Assembly (NCBI RefSeq): GCF_037975245.1
Contig: NC_092566.1
Span: 7,038,001-7,102,000, forward strand
Reading direction: 5' to 3'
DNA: 64,000 nt
DNA from: Apostichopus japonicus
Taxonomy: Eukaryota; Echinodermata; Holothuroidea; Aspidochirotida; Stichopodidae
A program made the position numbers and the translations under genes. How positions within the stretch are numbered: position 1 is the first letter of the stretch; each line of letters opens with the position of its first letter. The notes below the pieces were generated by a model, which was not told the origin of the DNA, did no database searches, and was given only the letters and a program-made list of their open reading frames with translations. This document shows, piece after piece, positions 1 to 11,517 of the stretch.

Positions 1-758
1 GTGTGTAGACCCTAAATATCAGTCGACTCATTCTCTGTAACCTAACACGTAGACCTTAAAGGAATAATTTGGAGGTGAACTTAAAATCTGACCGATGATA
101 GAGGGACATAAGCCTTAGAGTGCTAGTGAAATTTAATTCACATACATGTTGTTTTGTATCTATAGTTCTTTGACACTGGCTCATATTTGAAACGAAATCT
201 TTAGAGATATTAATTGGATACTTCTGTTTTGTTTTTGGTTTTTGTTTACATATTTTGTTTGTTTCAGGAGGAAGGGGCTTAGGGAGTTTATCTCCCGCCC
301 GTCTTTCATTTTTTTGTTTTACCTCATGCGTACAGGTTCCTTTTACGGACAGCCCCATTCTCAAGGAGTCTCTTCCAATGCCGTTCCCCTATACCCCCCC
401 CCTTCCGGCCTCCCCATTCTAGTCAGGTAAACGTCAGACCTATCTTGTTTACATACATAATACACGAGTTTCCATAACAACCTTCTGTTCTCTCCTATAG
501 GATTATCTAGCTTTCAGTGCTGGCGTAAACGAAGATATCTCAGACGAGGAGCAGTAATTTTGTTTTTATTGATGACGCCTGTGAGGACACAAGAGGGGGG
601 GCCAATGAAAGATCAGTTCAGAGGCAAGTGCAGGGTTTCAGTGCTATGGATGGAGCAATTAATCTACCGCGGCAGAGAAACACGACTTGTATAAAATTTA
701 TATGAAATGTATTGCATATACATATACTCGTGAATCTTGTCTCACTGAGGGGTACAGG
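1..758. other. unannotated AT-rich sequence
   Basis: I see no gene, RNA or mobile element here. Two overlapping open frames of about 100 and 60 codons lie on opposite strands. They have no recognisable domain and no convincing splice context. A pyrimidine-rich stretch with a run of C lies near 397-415. Confidence 0.5.
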
Positions 759-823
759 TATATCAAGTTTATATCAAGTGTATATCAAGTGTATATCAAG
801 TGTATATCAAGTGTATATCAAGT
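759..823. repeat. 11-bp tandem repeat, six units
   Basis: The unit TATATCAAGTG repeats head to tail at 759, 770, 781, 792, 803 and 814. The first unit ends in T instead of G and the last is one base short. Identity among units is nearly perfect, so the array is young or kept homogeneous. The 11-bp period is close to one helical turn. No function is implied. Confidence 0.9.
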
Positions 824-3800
824 AACAAATCGAATCACATGACAAATCTCATAGGGTAAGGTATAACGTGACAATAAACAGCAACAGTGGAAAACTAAGG
901 GAAACTAATTAAACATGAAAATCTGAAGGATGTCCTAACGCGTCACTGGCAAAATAGTGACCTGTTAGGGTCATAGGCGCAACCATTTGGGGGTTTATCT
1001 CCTCACCCCCCCCCTCCCACCCCACCCCACTGGCAGACAGCATGATCCGATAATTCCTAGTGTATGGTACATATATAAATATACTAACAGTCGAAAATTC
1101 TTCAACGCTGTTTCCAAAGTAATTTTTTTTATCCAAATACCTTCCATTTGACCAAAATTTCTCAAAGGGAAGTTGCACCCCGACAATACGGTATAAAAAT
1201 GTAGTCCTATAAAAGCTGAAATAATAATAGTAGTAATAATACCTGTGTTAATTACAGCAGCTTTTGCCAATTGTAGAGAATGTTACTCAAAAACGATATT
1301 GTGATTGGGTCAGTTAAAGGCTATAACATTATGGTAATTTAATAGAAAATATTATTAATGTATTAAGAGCTAGTAAACCTCTGTTGTTTCTAGTTCGTGA
1401 ATTCAGTATTTTTAATAATTCTGAACAGCATACCATGACGCCACCTCATGTCGTGTTGTAATTTAAAGAATGAGAAACATTTAAAAAAATCTCGTATGGA
1501 TTATTTCATTTAATGTTGATATACAGTCAATGATTAGAAAGACCATATATCTTCGTTCTTTGTTGGAATTAAATGATTCATTGTTTGATAATCTAAAAAA
1601 AAAATATATGTAAATATTTTCCCCATAGAAATCATTTTGGACAATGAATTCAAAACACGATGGACTGAAATTTGACCAGATGGACTGAATTTTCGATCGG
1701 TCTAAATTAAAATACTTGTGTTTCTGTTACCTGCGTTAGTCTGACATATTTCAAGACCTGCACCAGTTTCTACTTTTGTCCGACCTACCTATAAACCTGT
1801 TTGTTTTGGCCTAATCGTTGAATAGCAATTTAAGGGACATTTGAAATGGTCAGTGCATCCTCACACCGGTAACCTAACAAAATTTGTTGGGCGGAATGAG
1901 GCCAATTTGAGAACAGCAGGACTTTTCGGCCGTCATAAATTGAATAATATAACAAGCCTTGGTCGTTGTACAAATGGTTAATGCTTGGTTGACCTAGTAC
2001 TCTACCCTACTTTGTTCTCCAGCATATTTACAATAGAACAATTTTGGTGATCAAATTTGATGGAACTCAACATTGGTGTATATAACTTTGATGTTTTCTC
2101 CATTATGCTATATGCATAGATAGAAATGGCATTTATTGTATGTTAGCGCTCTGCTGGCGGAATTGGAAGTAATCCATTGTCAAACAAGTCTTTTAAGTCT
2201 ATGTAATATAATACTATGCGTTTGATAATTATTGCAACTATTCCTTACAACTGGTTGAACACATAGTAGTTATTTTGTAGACAGGAATAATAATATACAA
2301 GACGCAGACTTGTCGCTGTTCTCTAGCGTAATACTCACTCCCTCTAGAAACAACAATCCGCGAAGTCACGGATGGCAAGAGAGGTCTAAGAACAGTCAGT
2401 GAGGGGGAGGGACAGGGGAGGGGGGAAATACACGCAGAATATGAATGTAAAATAGGGTAGGACTTTTATGATATATAGATTTGGGGGGTGAGGGGAGGGA
2501 GGACAGACAGAATACGCCTAAAGAGACTGAAAAAATCGATGTCACACATTGAAAGTATTCTTCAAACTCATTATACATAATCATGTCCAGAATGATTGAA
2601 AAGAACTTTGTTCAATAGATTATTTACTTCTCAGAAACGTCCGTGACTAAATGGAATAGTTCTTTTACAATTATTATTGAACGTTGGGGTATACCATTTA
2701 CAAAATTGTTCATAGCTCGGTCAACGAGTGCAAACTTGAAAAAAAAATTCAATTGAGATTCGTTCACCGAACCCTGAAGGGAACATACCACTGAGTGCAT
2801 CGCCATTAACTTTAGCGATACCCCTCTTTGCACTTTCTGAAGGGAGCATCATGACACTATTAATCATCTTGATTTCTGGGAATGCACTTTCAGAGTAAAT
2901 TTTATTTTTGGACGAGGGGTATATCGGTTTCCGGGCCAACAGGGTTTATTTTATTTTTTTGCCTCAGCGAGATATCTTTTGCGGGTGAAGACTTTCCTTT
3001 AAGATCCTTACAACATTTCTAATATTTCACCTTAAATACTATTTATAGACAATATATATTGAAGGTATTTTCATGGCTGGGGAAGGGGAGGGGGGGTTAA
3101 TGTGAGGTTGGGGGTGTTTCCATTTTTTTAAACTTTGTGCTTTAAACCTAGCTGTCTCTTTTTTGCTAGTCTTCGTAGCTGTTCATTTTTTCAATGTTTT
3201 TGTGTATTGTATACGGGAGTGCACATCTTCAAGCCCCTGTTGGTTTTTTTTTTGTGTACACCATTGCACCTCATGTAAATATAATATATGTAATTACAAT
3301 TTATGTTATGTTGAATCTATGTGTTTATATACGTGATGTGATTAACCAAATAAACAAAACGAAATACTATATATGGACTATGTTCATGAAAAGTGTCGAA
3401 GTGATTTTCCCAATAATAATTAATAACATATATAAGCTTAAGTATGCTGGTCAGGCGAAATTGCTCTGCATGGGGTGATTAATGTTCTATTAGCTTTATT
3501 CATCTCCTCCTTTTGTTGTACATTACCATTAATTTCCTGGCTTTGTTAGTTCTGCCTTAAGTATTTGAGATAAAACGTTTTGCAAACTTCACATATACAT
3601 GTTCATAACAAAGCGAAGAAATTAAAAGTTGGAAAATTATTATATTATTTTTAATTTGTAGTGCATTCTGGTAGCAAGTGAATTGTGTTAATTACTGTAC
3701 GTTATAATAGCATATACCTAACTTGTGAAAGAATATTCCGGCAGTTGAAGTTGATTGCTTTAAAAAAAAACTAATTGCTGGGAATTGTCTGCATATTTTG

Positions 3801-4390
3801 GTCAAAAACTACATCCACGCATCTGGCAAGAACAGAGTGAATGATGTCATCACGGCAATTAAATAGTCAATTGTATGGTTTTCTTTATAACAATTAAATA
3901 ATTTATCCACAGAAGAAACCATAAAATAATATTGTATTAGATGAATTTGTAACTATAGTGAACTATTAAAGCTAAGCAAACATTCCAACTTGATCACATT
4001 TCAAAGACAAATCCACAAGAAAATTATGACATATAGAGCTTTTGAAGAACATTTGACGTGATGCAATTACAGACCATACATTATTGAAATCATATATCCT
4101 ATAGTAATGGAAGAGTTAGCGATGCCAAACTAGTTGACATTCAATCAACCTTACCTCTAGCTAGGAACAAGGTATTGAGATGGGGTGTGTGTAACAAATA
4201 ACGAGTAGAAATAAGTATTATGTTGACCGCTAATGACTTTCAGATCATAGGACCATTGCATAAGATCAAGGTCTACAAAAGTAACTCCATCTCAAGTCCT
4301 CATCTTTCCTTTCTTTGTATTTCCTTTCGTTATCGCCGTCATCTTGATCACTGTCAGTTCCTATTGTTTTATATTGTTGGTAGTAATGCT
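824..4390. other. unannotated sequence with several G- or C-rich runs
   Basis: No supportable gene. Low-complexity islands are a C-rich run (about 1003-1031), two purine-rich runs (about 2398-2428 and 2483-2506) and a G-rich run (about 3079-3116). A short duplication of GATGGACTGAA lies near 1660-1695. The longest open frame (about 94 codons at 3194-3478) is hydrophobic only because the DNA is AT-rich, and it matches no family I know. Confidence 0.5.
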
Positions 4391-4399
4391 GTTATATTG

Positions 4400-4985
4400 G
4401 TACTGCTTTTGTCTTTACCGTCGTCTTAGCTATTGTTTTACCTCTTTACCTTTGTCTTGGTTTATTGTATTTGTCTTTTCGGTGGTTTTGTCTTGTTGTT
4501 TTGTTTCGTTATTTGTCTTATTTGTTGTCTTCAACTTTCACATTGTCTCGGACTGTGTCTTATCCGTTGTCTCTTGTCCGCGGTCTTTATCCAAATCCGT
4601 TGTCTAGGTGTTGTCTTCACATTTTCCGTTGTCTTCGTCGTTGTCTTTTCAGTTGCTGATGTCTCTTGTCCGTGTCTCTGGCCAAATTTGTTGTCTTGGT
4701 CTTTGTCTTATCCATTGTCTTTGTCTTTTCCGTTCTCTGTTGTCTGTCTTTGTCTTTTTCGCTGGCTGATGTGTTGTCTTTTACCAAATCCGTTGTCTAG
4801 GTGTTTGTCTTTTCCGTTGTCTTCTTCGTTGTCTTCGTCGTTGTCTTTGTCGTTGTCTGCTGTCTCTTGTCCGTGTCTTTGACTTTTCCGTTGTCTTGAT
4901 CTCAGTGTCTCTCTCTCTGTCCTGGCCTTTGTCATAATTATCATTGTCGTTATTTTCTTTGTCATCGTGATTGCCATTGTTGTTG
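4400..4985. repeat. TTGTC-rich degenerate minisatellite
   Basis: The plus strand is strongly pyrimidine-rich and is built from variants of TTGTCTTTTCCG and CGTTGTCTTCGT, with longer blocks repeated. For example, a block containing AAATCCGTTGTCTAGGTGTT occurs near 4590 and again near 4785. Open frames of 60-150 codons on both strands come from the repeat period and the shortage of stop codons. They are not genes. The minus-strand purine bias would favour triplex or unusual duplex structure. Confidence 0.75.
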
Positions 4986-5504
4986 TGCAAATTGTTATTG
5001 TTGTTAGATCTGGTTGCTGCCTCAGTACTTATGTAGTTCTCTTATAGTTATCACCGTTGTATGTGCTTTCTCTTCTATACTTGGGGAACTTGATAAAATC
5101 GAAAATAATAGTTTTATTAAAAATAGTAGCTGTAATTTTTTATAATAAAACGTAGAATAAAAGTAGAGGAAACGTACAAATAATCATTTTCATTTCATAT
5201 TTTGTGAGATGAAAATCCAAATATAACTGGTAAAGTAGAGAATGCGTACAAATGGTACATTTCTTGTAAATAAAATATTTAAAAACGATAAAACTCACTA
5301 GCAATATTGAACTGAAGATTATTGTTGCATGAAATGTTCGTTTCATATGAAGCCATTAAACTCCAGCAAAAAAAAAGAACTTCGCGTCATGAACAAACAC
5401 AATCTCGTATTTAGCCAAACTAATTTACAACCCTCGGCCTTTAGAATGAGAAATTAATACCATTCCATTACAGGAAATCAGCGTCAAGGAGAAATGAAAA
5501 TTAT
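4986..5504. other. unannotated AT-rich spacer
   Basis: Nothing recognisable is seen. The stretch is very AT-rich from 5100 to 5400. Confidence 0.5.
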
Positions 5505-5518
5505 GTTGCCATGGTAAC
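5505..5518. promoter_or_regulatory. candidate RFX X-box
   Basis: GTTGCCATGGTAAC is a 14-bp near-palindrome and an excellent match to the X-box bound by RFX transcription factors, which typically drive ciliary genes in animals. A related sequence (GTTGCCATGGTTGCC) occurs near 5981-5995, inside a loosely similar 30-base context, so the motif may have been duplicated locally. No adjacent gene start is recognised. A chance or repeat-borne origin is possible. Confidence 0.3.
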
Positions 5519-5604
5519 CATTAGAGCATACAGAGTATACATTATGTCAACTCTCTTGATGCGAATTTGGTTTATGTCTATAGAACTATCTTCATATGTA
5601 TTCC

Positions 5605-5714
5605 CTATACTGGTTGGCCGTAATTTACGTAGCGGAAGGAAGGAATGCTTCCGATCGGCTGTGCCCCATATACTAGTTGTCGCCGTAATTCACAGAGGGA
5701 GGGAAGATACTCTA
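5605..5714. repeat. diverged tandem duplication, period about 63 bp
   Basis: Two copies share an ordered series of blocks: TATACTGGTTG / TATACTAGTTG, then GCCGTAATTTAC / GCCGTAATTCAC, then a GGAGGGA-like block. They start at about 5606 and 5669. The copies have diverged by substitutions and small indels. The overlapping open frames here are not recognised. Confidence 0.55.
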
Positions 5715-8700
5715 TAGAACAGCATAGTGGATCTTCCGGTGGCAGACAATGTGGCACTGTGATGAAACAGACAAAGGGTGTTTTGTACACTAGATCCGGA
5801 TCAGATCCACTCCTGTTAACTGTCCTTGTTATCTGTTCAGGGTATAATAAAACGTTGAGCCGGACGCGTTTACACTCAAGTCGTGCTCAAATCCTCTCAT
5901 GTCTCTAACCGGATGTTGCCAGTATTATGGGATTGGGAGTGGCTTTTGCGCAAGCGCGGATTACGAAATAAAGCAGTGATGTTGCCATGGTTGCCGTTAT
6001 AGCTATGCGTGTGCTACACTAGTACTGTGCTTGTACACATATAATACAAGACTGTATGTTCTCTTGCATCTAGTACCGACATCGATACAGCAGCTAAATA
6101 CCTTTTCAGAAGAAAACAAAAATAACAAAGATGAACGTAATTGCCACAGTACATGTACTAGGCTAGGCTTACATCAGTGTATGTGCTGAATACTGTACGT
6201 TGGAATCACAGAAGGAAGATGGGCGAAGCACGGAGAATTACCACAAAAGTTACTACATGGAAACAACCCACGATATGAGATGTATGAGATGTGATTTTCT
6301 TTAATAGCCGAGAATACGACGTCGAGATCAGATCCGGATCTGGTGTTCAAGAACCCAAATAGTATGCGAGACGAAACCCTATCTGAATATATCTGGAATG
6401 TAAACTATTTTTTTTTACCATGTAAACGCATATAACACATACGTCGGAAGACACACTTCAACGGGATAAAAAAAAAACTCCCTCTTCCCACAAATAGCAG
6501 AGAAACAAAAATCCTAACTTGAATGAACATGCGTGTTTCTTTTTCTCTGTGTGATTGGCCCGAGTGTGTGTGTTTTATGCAAAAGTTTCTTTTAGAAAGT
6601 GGTCAGGTCAGGAATAATAATAGAAAAAGAAGAAGCTGAAATGCAACAACGTATACCGTATATTTAAACAAAAACTTTTCCTTTGGTGCCAACTTTTGAG
6701 TTAATCCAGGCGAATGTATCATTTTGACATTACACAGCACCACTTATATACGTACACTCGACACACTTCAGCCTCCCCCTTATATGTTTTCTGTTAACAC
6801 ACTGGTCATTATAAAAACCAAATGCCAAACATTCTTCGCATTTCGTTATTTATTCGCTTGATAGGACTAATTTATCGTCACAGTTGCGATCATATATACG
6901 TCAACCGGAGAACTGAATGAGGAAAGGGGAGAAGATAGAGAGAACGAAATAAAGAAAGATAGGTAGAGAATAAAAACACAAATTAGAAATTCGACACATC
7001 TTTTCATTGGGAAAGAAAATTATTGTTCGTCCATCACACATATAACAAACAACCCGAAGAACAAACTTTTTATGTAAACAAAATTAGTCAAAATATTTAT
7101 CAAGATTTGATTACTATTAAAATCATCTTTCAATGGTTTAGTTTTCAAACCAAAAAATATTAAGTTTATCTTATTGCGGCAAAGAAAATAACAGACATAT
7201 AAATTTTGGGGATTTGATCCGTGTTTGTTTGGGCAAGCTGCCACCGACATTGTGATCGACGTATAAATTCAAAGATCGTATCCCAAACATTCGATAAGAG
7301 AATTTAAGACATTTATGGCAATATTTCCATGAAACTGACGTTAAATGTCAAAAATAAATAAATAAACTGATTGAAAAAAACATAGGAGGAACATTCAAGT
7401 TCCCATTACTGACTTCAAATTTACATTTGTCTAATTACAAAATTTAAGGCTTAAAGCTACTTTGTGTAATACGTTACTTTGAAAAATGCTTATCAATTCG
7501 CTTCTTTAATTGAAACCCTTACGTTTTGCCTTACAGCAAATACCATCATAAAACTTAGAAATATAACAAACAAGCTCTAAGCTAGGAATAAATATTTTAG
7601 AATCGACATGAACGAATGTTATTTTATTCAAAATTTTATTCAAAATCATTTCATTGACTTCCATAAAATGAATATATTTGTTAATAAATTATGCTTGTTG
7701 AACGAACGTGAAGAGCATGCATTGGCCTATATGCCCACAAAGCTTATAAAACATTGAGCAATGCGGCGCCATGATTACCGTATGAACTTTCTCTTGCATT
7801 TATTTAACGTTACATTTGTAAATCTGATTGATTCTTTATTTTCATATCATCTGGTTGAACTCTCTTACCAAATATTTCATGTATCTCTTTGTTTTTCCTG
7901 CCCACTACCCCCACCACTTATAACTATTTATTCCCTTCAGTTACCCCTGCAATGTTCTGTACGTCGATATAATGTTAGGCTATATATTCTTTCCGTAAAA
8001 CGTCCAATCGTAGTTGGCTTCACGACGATGACTTTAGTCTTTGAATTTAGTCTTTCTCTGCAAAATTAGGTTGGTCTATATAATATCGATATTATCTATT
8101 TGCTAGTAGGTATAGTTTAGTTCTTGACAGAGAAACCAATTCCGGCGAGGTTTACTGATAAACATGCCACCTCCATAGGCATCATCTGTAAGTTGTGATA
8201 TGTTATTATTGCTTAGTGTGAATGGAAACAGTTTGTCCGCATAAGCGGGTTATTTTTACAGCTGAAAGAGACCTGAGAATTTTTAATATAAACCACACAG
8301 CATGTGAGATATAGATGTTCAATTTTTTCTTCTTCCGAATTCATTAATAATTATTTAATCTCGCAATGAACCAAAAAGTTGAGATTTGTGATCTCTGCAT
8401 AAGACAAGTGTATTTTTGAATGTAAACCAAACTTTTAGTAACTCAAAAATAGAAAATAAATTTAAGTTAAAAAAAAAAATCAAAGTCATGCTTTAACCTT
8501 TCTAGACTGAAAGTTGGCTTGGATATCCAGAGAGACACATCATGAGAACTAACATACCATCGACGGGAACAATATGTTGAAGACACAGCGCCTCTTGTTT
8601 GGGCATCACCATGACAACCGTGACATCTTCATCACATGTTCACATTATCTTCACGCACCTATAACATAAAGAACTTGGAGAATCTTTTTTCAGTGTTAGC

Positions 8701-9122
8701 TTCAAGTGACCAGACCAAGTGATGATATTCCGTCCTACCCTTAAGTTAAAGAAGTATAGGAGACGTGGAAGTAAAAAAAAAAAAGGGAATATAATTATAT
8801 GAAAAAAAGAACCAAAAAATAAAATTTTAAACATATATTAATGTTGTTATCACGTATTGTCCGAAAGATAATACTTTCAAGATATCGTCTTACATACCAA
8901 ATATATTTAGTCGTCAAAAGGAGGACATGAAAGGATTGCTTTGGTTTTTTTTTCATTTTCTAATAATTATCTTATTTTGGAAACTAAATGTAAACCATAT
9001 TGTGAGCAGATATGATAAAGTGACGTGTACATAAGTAGTCTAACATTAACATATGATACCCTATATGGCATGATAGAACAATAACTACAATAATGTTTAG
9101 TCTTTCTGCTTAATGCACTGAA
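5715..9122. other. unannotated sequence
   Basis: No supportable gene. AGATCCGGATC-type palindromic motifs occur near 5791 and 6322. Short poly-A or poly-T runs are scattered, for example near 8470 and 8775. The open frames of 60-100 codons have AT-driven composition and no recognisable motif. Confidence 0.5.
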
Positions 9123-9440
9123 CAGTTTAATATCAGTATTAATATTCTAATTAAACGAGCTTAAAGTGAAGTTTGATTTAGATTCTATCGAATCATATGC
9201 TTTGCATGAAGGAATCACGTGAGAAGCGCTGGCTGACTAAATACCGTCATTTTTCAAATCGGCAGTGGTTCCTTATGAAAAAAACTGCTAAGGGGTGGGG
9301 AAATCAACCCCTGGGTGGGACGTGATTCCTTCGTGCAAAGCATATGATTCGATAGAATCTAAATCAAACTTCACTTTAAGCTCGTTTAATTAGAATATTC
9401 TATCTCATCATGCTTAATATCAGTTTAATATCAGTATTAA
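9123..9440. repeat. 20-bp direct repeats flanking the foldback element
   Basis: The same 20 bases lie at 9123-9142 and 9421-9440, beginning CAGTTTAATATC. The left copy overlaps the start of the inverted-repeat arm by two bases. The right copy starts 21 bases after the other arm ends. This could be an unusually long target duplication or a local duplication made during insertion. It is too long for most DNA transposon target duplications. Confidence 0.7.
9141..9399. mobile_element. foldback (long inverted repeat) element
   Basis: Positions 9141-9220 and 9320-9399 are reverse complements over 80 bp with a single mismatch: T in GCATGAAGG on the left against C in the right arm. The loop is 99 bp (9221-9319) and contains its own small GGGG/CCCC hairpin near 9294-9311. 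There is no coding capacity. The near-identity of the arms indicates recent origin. The structure fits a non-autonomous foldback or MITE-like transposon. A long hairpin transcript is an alternative reading. No TA, TTAA or 8-bp target duplication is clear, so I do not assign a superfamily. Confidence 0.6.
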
Positions 9441-9887
9441 AAGAATTTTGGCGTTCCCCGACGTTGAGCTCTACCAATGGCAGTATATATCAGATTAATT
9501 TGTTCTCTTCGCTATGTAAACAATATCCCATTAATCCCATTAATCCAATTAGTCCCATTAGAAGAAGTGCACATAGATGTACCAGAACTCGAACATTTTG
9601 TTACATATTTTCTAGGGGTAGATATGCGGTGGGTAAGGGAGAGTGGATGCATGCTTTAAGTGCATGAGATCAAAGCATGTTGTGCCATTGAAATCACATG
9701 GAGAAATCACTTTTAAACCGTTTTATACATGTTTTCTCCATACGAAATAAAGTAAATAATGGCTGTTTAAATTTGTGCCACACCTCCCTGACTTAACAAA
9801 AGCCCTTTATGGTTTCCCATTTAATAATTTTGATAGAAAATTTTACGGCATCTCTCCTGAAAATTGAACATCATCTCACGCGAAACT
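9441..9887. other. unannotated sequence
   Basis: Nothing supportable is seen. A short CCCATTAATCC-like tandem lies near 9525-9560. Confidence 0.45.
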
Positions 9888-9980
9888 CTTATGGAACTAT
9901 ATAGAGTTCCATAGAACTATATAGAACTTATGGAACTATATAGAGTTCCATATAAGCAGGCTTATGGAACTATATAGAGA
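9888..9980. repeat. cluster of short palindromic repeats
   Basis: The block CTTATGGAACTATATAGAG occurs at about 9888, 9928 and 9961, with a partial copy between the first two. GGAACTATATAGAGTTCC is itself an imperfect palindrome, so each unit can form a short hairpin. The cluster is an interspersed array of about 35-38 bp spacing. Confidence 0.7.
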
Positions 9981-11166
9981 ACTGAGCTTGGCTAGTCGAC
10001 ACGACTTTGCGGTGAGTCCTATCGTTTTCAATATGTTTCTTAAAAGTCATGAGTTATATGTAGACTCTTTACAACAGAATGTAAATTTACTTTAATTGAT
10101 CTTCAAGATTTACAACGGAAGAAGGCAGTCATTCTTAGCAAAGAGGGATTGACGTAGAATAGTTTATAAACGTATGAGGTGATGAGGCTCTGTGTGACAT
10201 GACGAGAGATAAAGTTTGTTAATTTCTTTTAAACGAGACATGAAAACTTCTTCAAAATGTACAACAGCTTTTGTCACTTAAAAACTATATCAGGACATAA
10301 AATTCCCCCGTCTTACATTCAGATCCCTCCTTTCTAGTAGCGATTAGAGGTTCTACGTTTAAGGACAAGGCTGAAATTTATTCCACCGAAGACTTAAATA
10401 GAGTTCTTCTTGAAGAAGAAAGAAACTAATTTCACTTGGCAGTTTGCTTTTTATCTGATTTATCGTTTGTTTTCTCTGTAGGGGGAAAACGTGGTAAACG
10501 TACACGTGTGTAGGCTCCCTTTGAGGTTTCGCTGAGAAACGTTTGATGAGATGAAATAAAAAACGCACGGATGGATAAAACTTGTCATGACCAGAAGAGA
10601 AAAGTATCACAATCCGTCATGAACTTATTTATTGACATTTATTGATATGCTTCAAACTTTCTACCGTGAAATTATCTGACATCAGTATGTGTGAACTCTT
10701 AATTTACTTATCGGACATAATATTCTCAAAGCTCGTGCACTAGTAGGCGACTGACATTTCTCCAGGATGACTTGTTGGCAAATAAAGTTAATTTTGTGAT
10801 ATGTTACAGACCGGTGGTCTGCAAACTTTTTAGTCATGAAGAAAGCTTTTCACATAAAAAGGGGCTGTGGAGATCAACTCTGAGGGGTGAAACGATGGGA
10901 GGTAGTCAGAAATGGAGGTGAAAAGTGAGGGGATTAGAGAAGAAGACCTGTGAATGTGGATAGGAAAGATGAGAGAGGCTGGAGGATGGAAGGTGGAGGA
11001 GGAGGGGGAAGGAAAAGGGAGGGAGTCCTACTTTTTGCACAACAGTTGTAAAATATAGGAATGCCTGTGTAAGAATGACACAACGGTTGTGGCAAAGTTG
11101 CTATATATTACCTGTGTACTGATGACACAAAGTTATATCAAATGGTTAGCATTGCTTAACGCCATC
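9981..11166. other. unannotated sequence with a long purine tract
   Basis: No gene is recognised. Between about 10865 and 11030 the plus strand is markedly purine-rich (GGAGG, GGGAAGG, GAGGAGG runs). This is polypurine low-complexity DNA with triplex potential. A second imperfect duplication around ATGACACAA lies near 11075-11130. Confidence 0.5.
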
Positions 11167-11219
11167 TTAGGAAAACATGACAAAGCAGATGTTTAGGAAA
11201 CCCATGACAAAGCGGATGT
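11167..11219. repeat. 26/27-bp tandem duplication
   Basis: Two adjacent copies of a unit beginning TTAGGAAA and ending GATGT lie at 11167-11192 and 11193-11219. They differ by a few substitutions and one base of length. Confidence 0.8.
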
Positions 11220-11517
11220 GTAAACTCTATTGAGTTGAATCTGCATTCAAATGCCTATATTTGAAAAGGACATCAAGAAGAGTTTTCTCAAACCACATCA
11301 CATCTTATGAAATTCTCATATAAGAAAAACAAATAAAGTAAGGTTCAGAAGTTAACTTTATTTTCAAAGTCAATAAGAAAGAATACAAGCTTTAATTATC
11401 TTGAATGTCATTACTACTACTGAAAATGATACAAATTATGTTATTTAATACTAAAATAAGATAGGAAGCTGACTGCACTGTATCCACACTGCCACCATTC
11501 CCATCCCTTCAGGAGCA

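Noticed and set aside
759-823. Short regular repeats as a possible CRISPR array
   Set aside because: Units are directly adjacent with no spacers, and the window is eukaryotic in character.
4433-4990. Open frames of 60-149 codons, apparently hydrophobic on plus and charged on minus
   Set aside because: They come from a TTGTC-type minisatellite. The same stretch is open in several frames on both strands.
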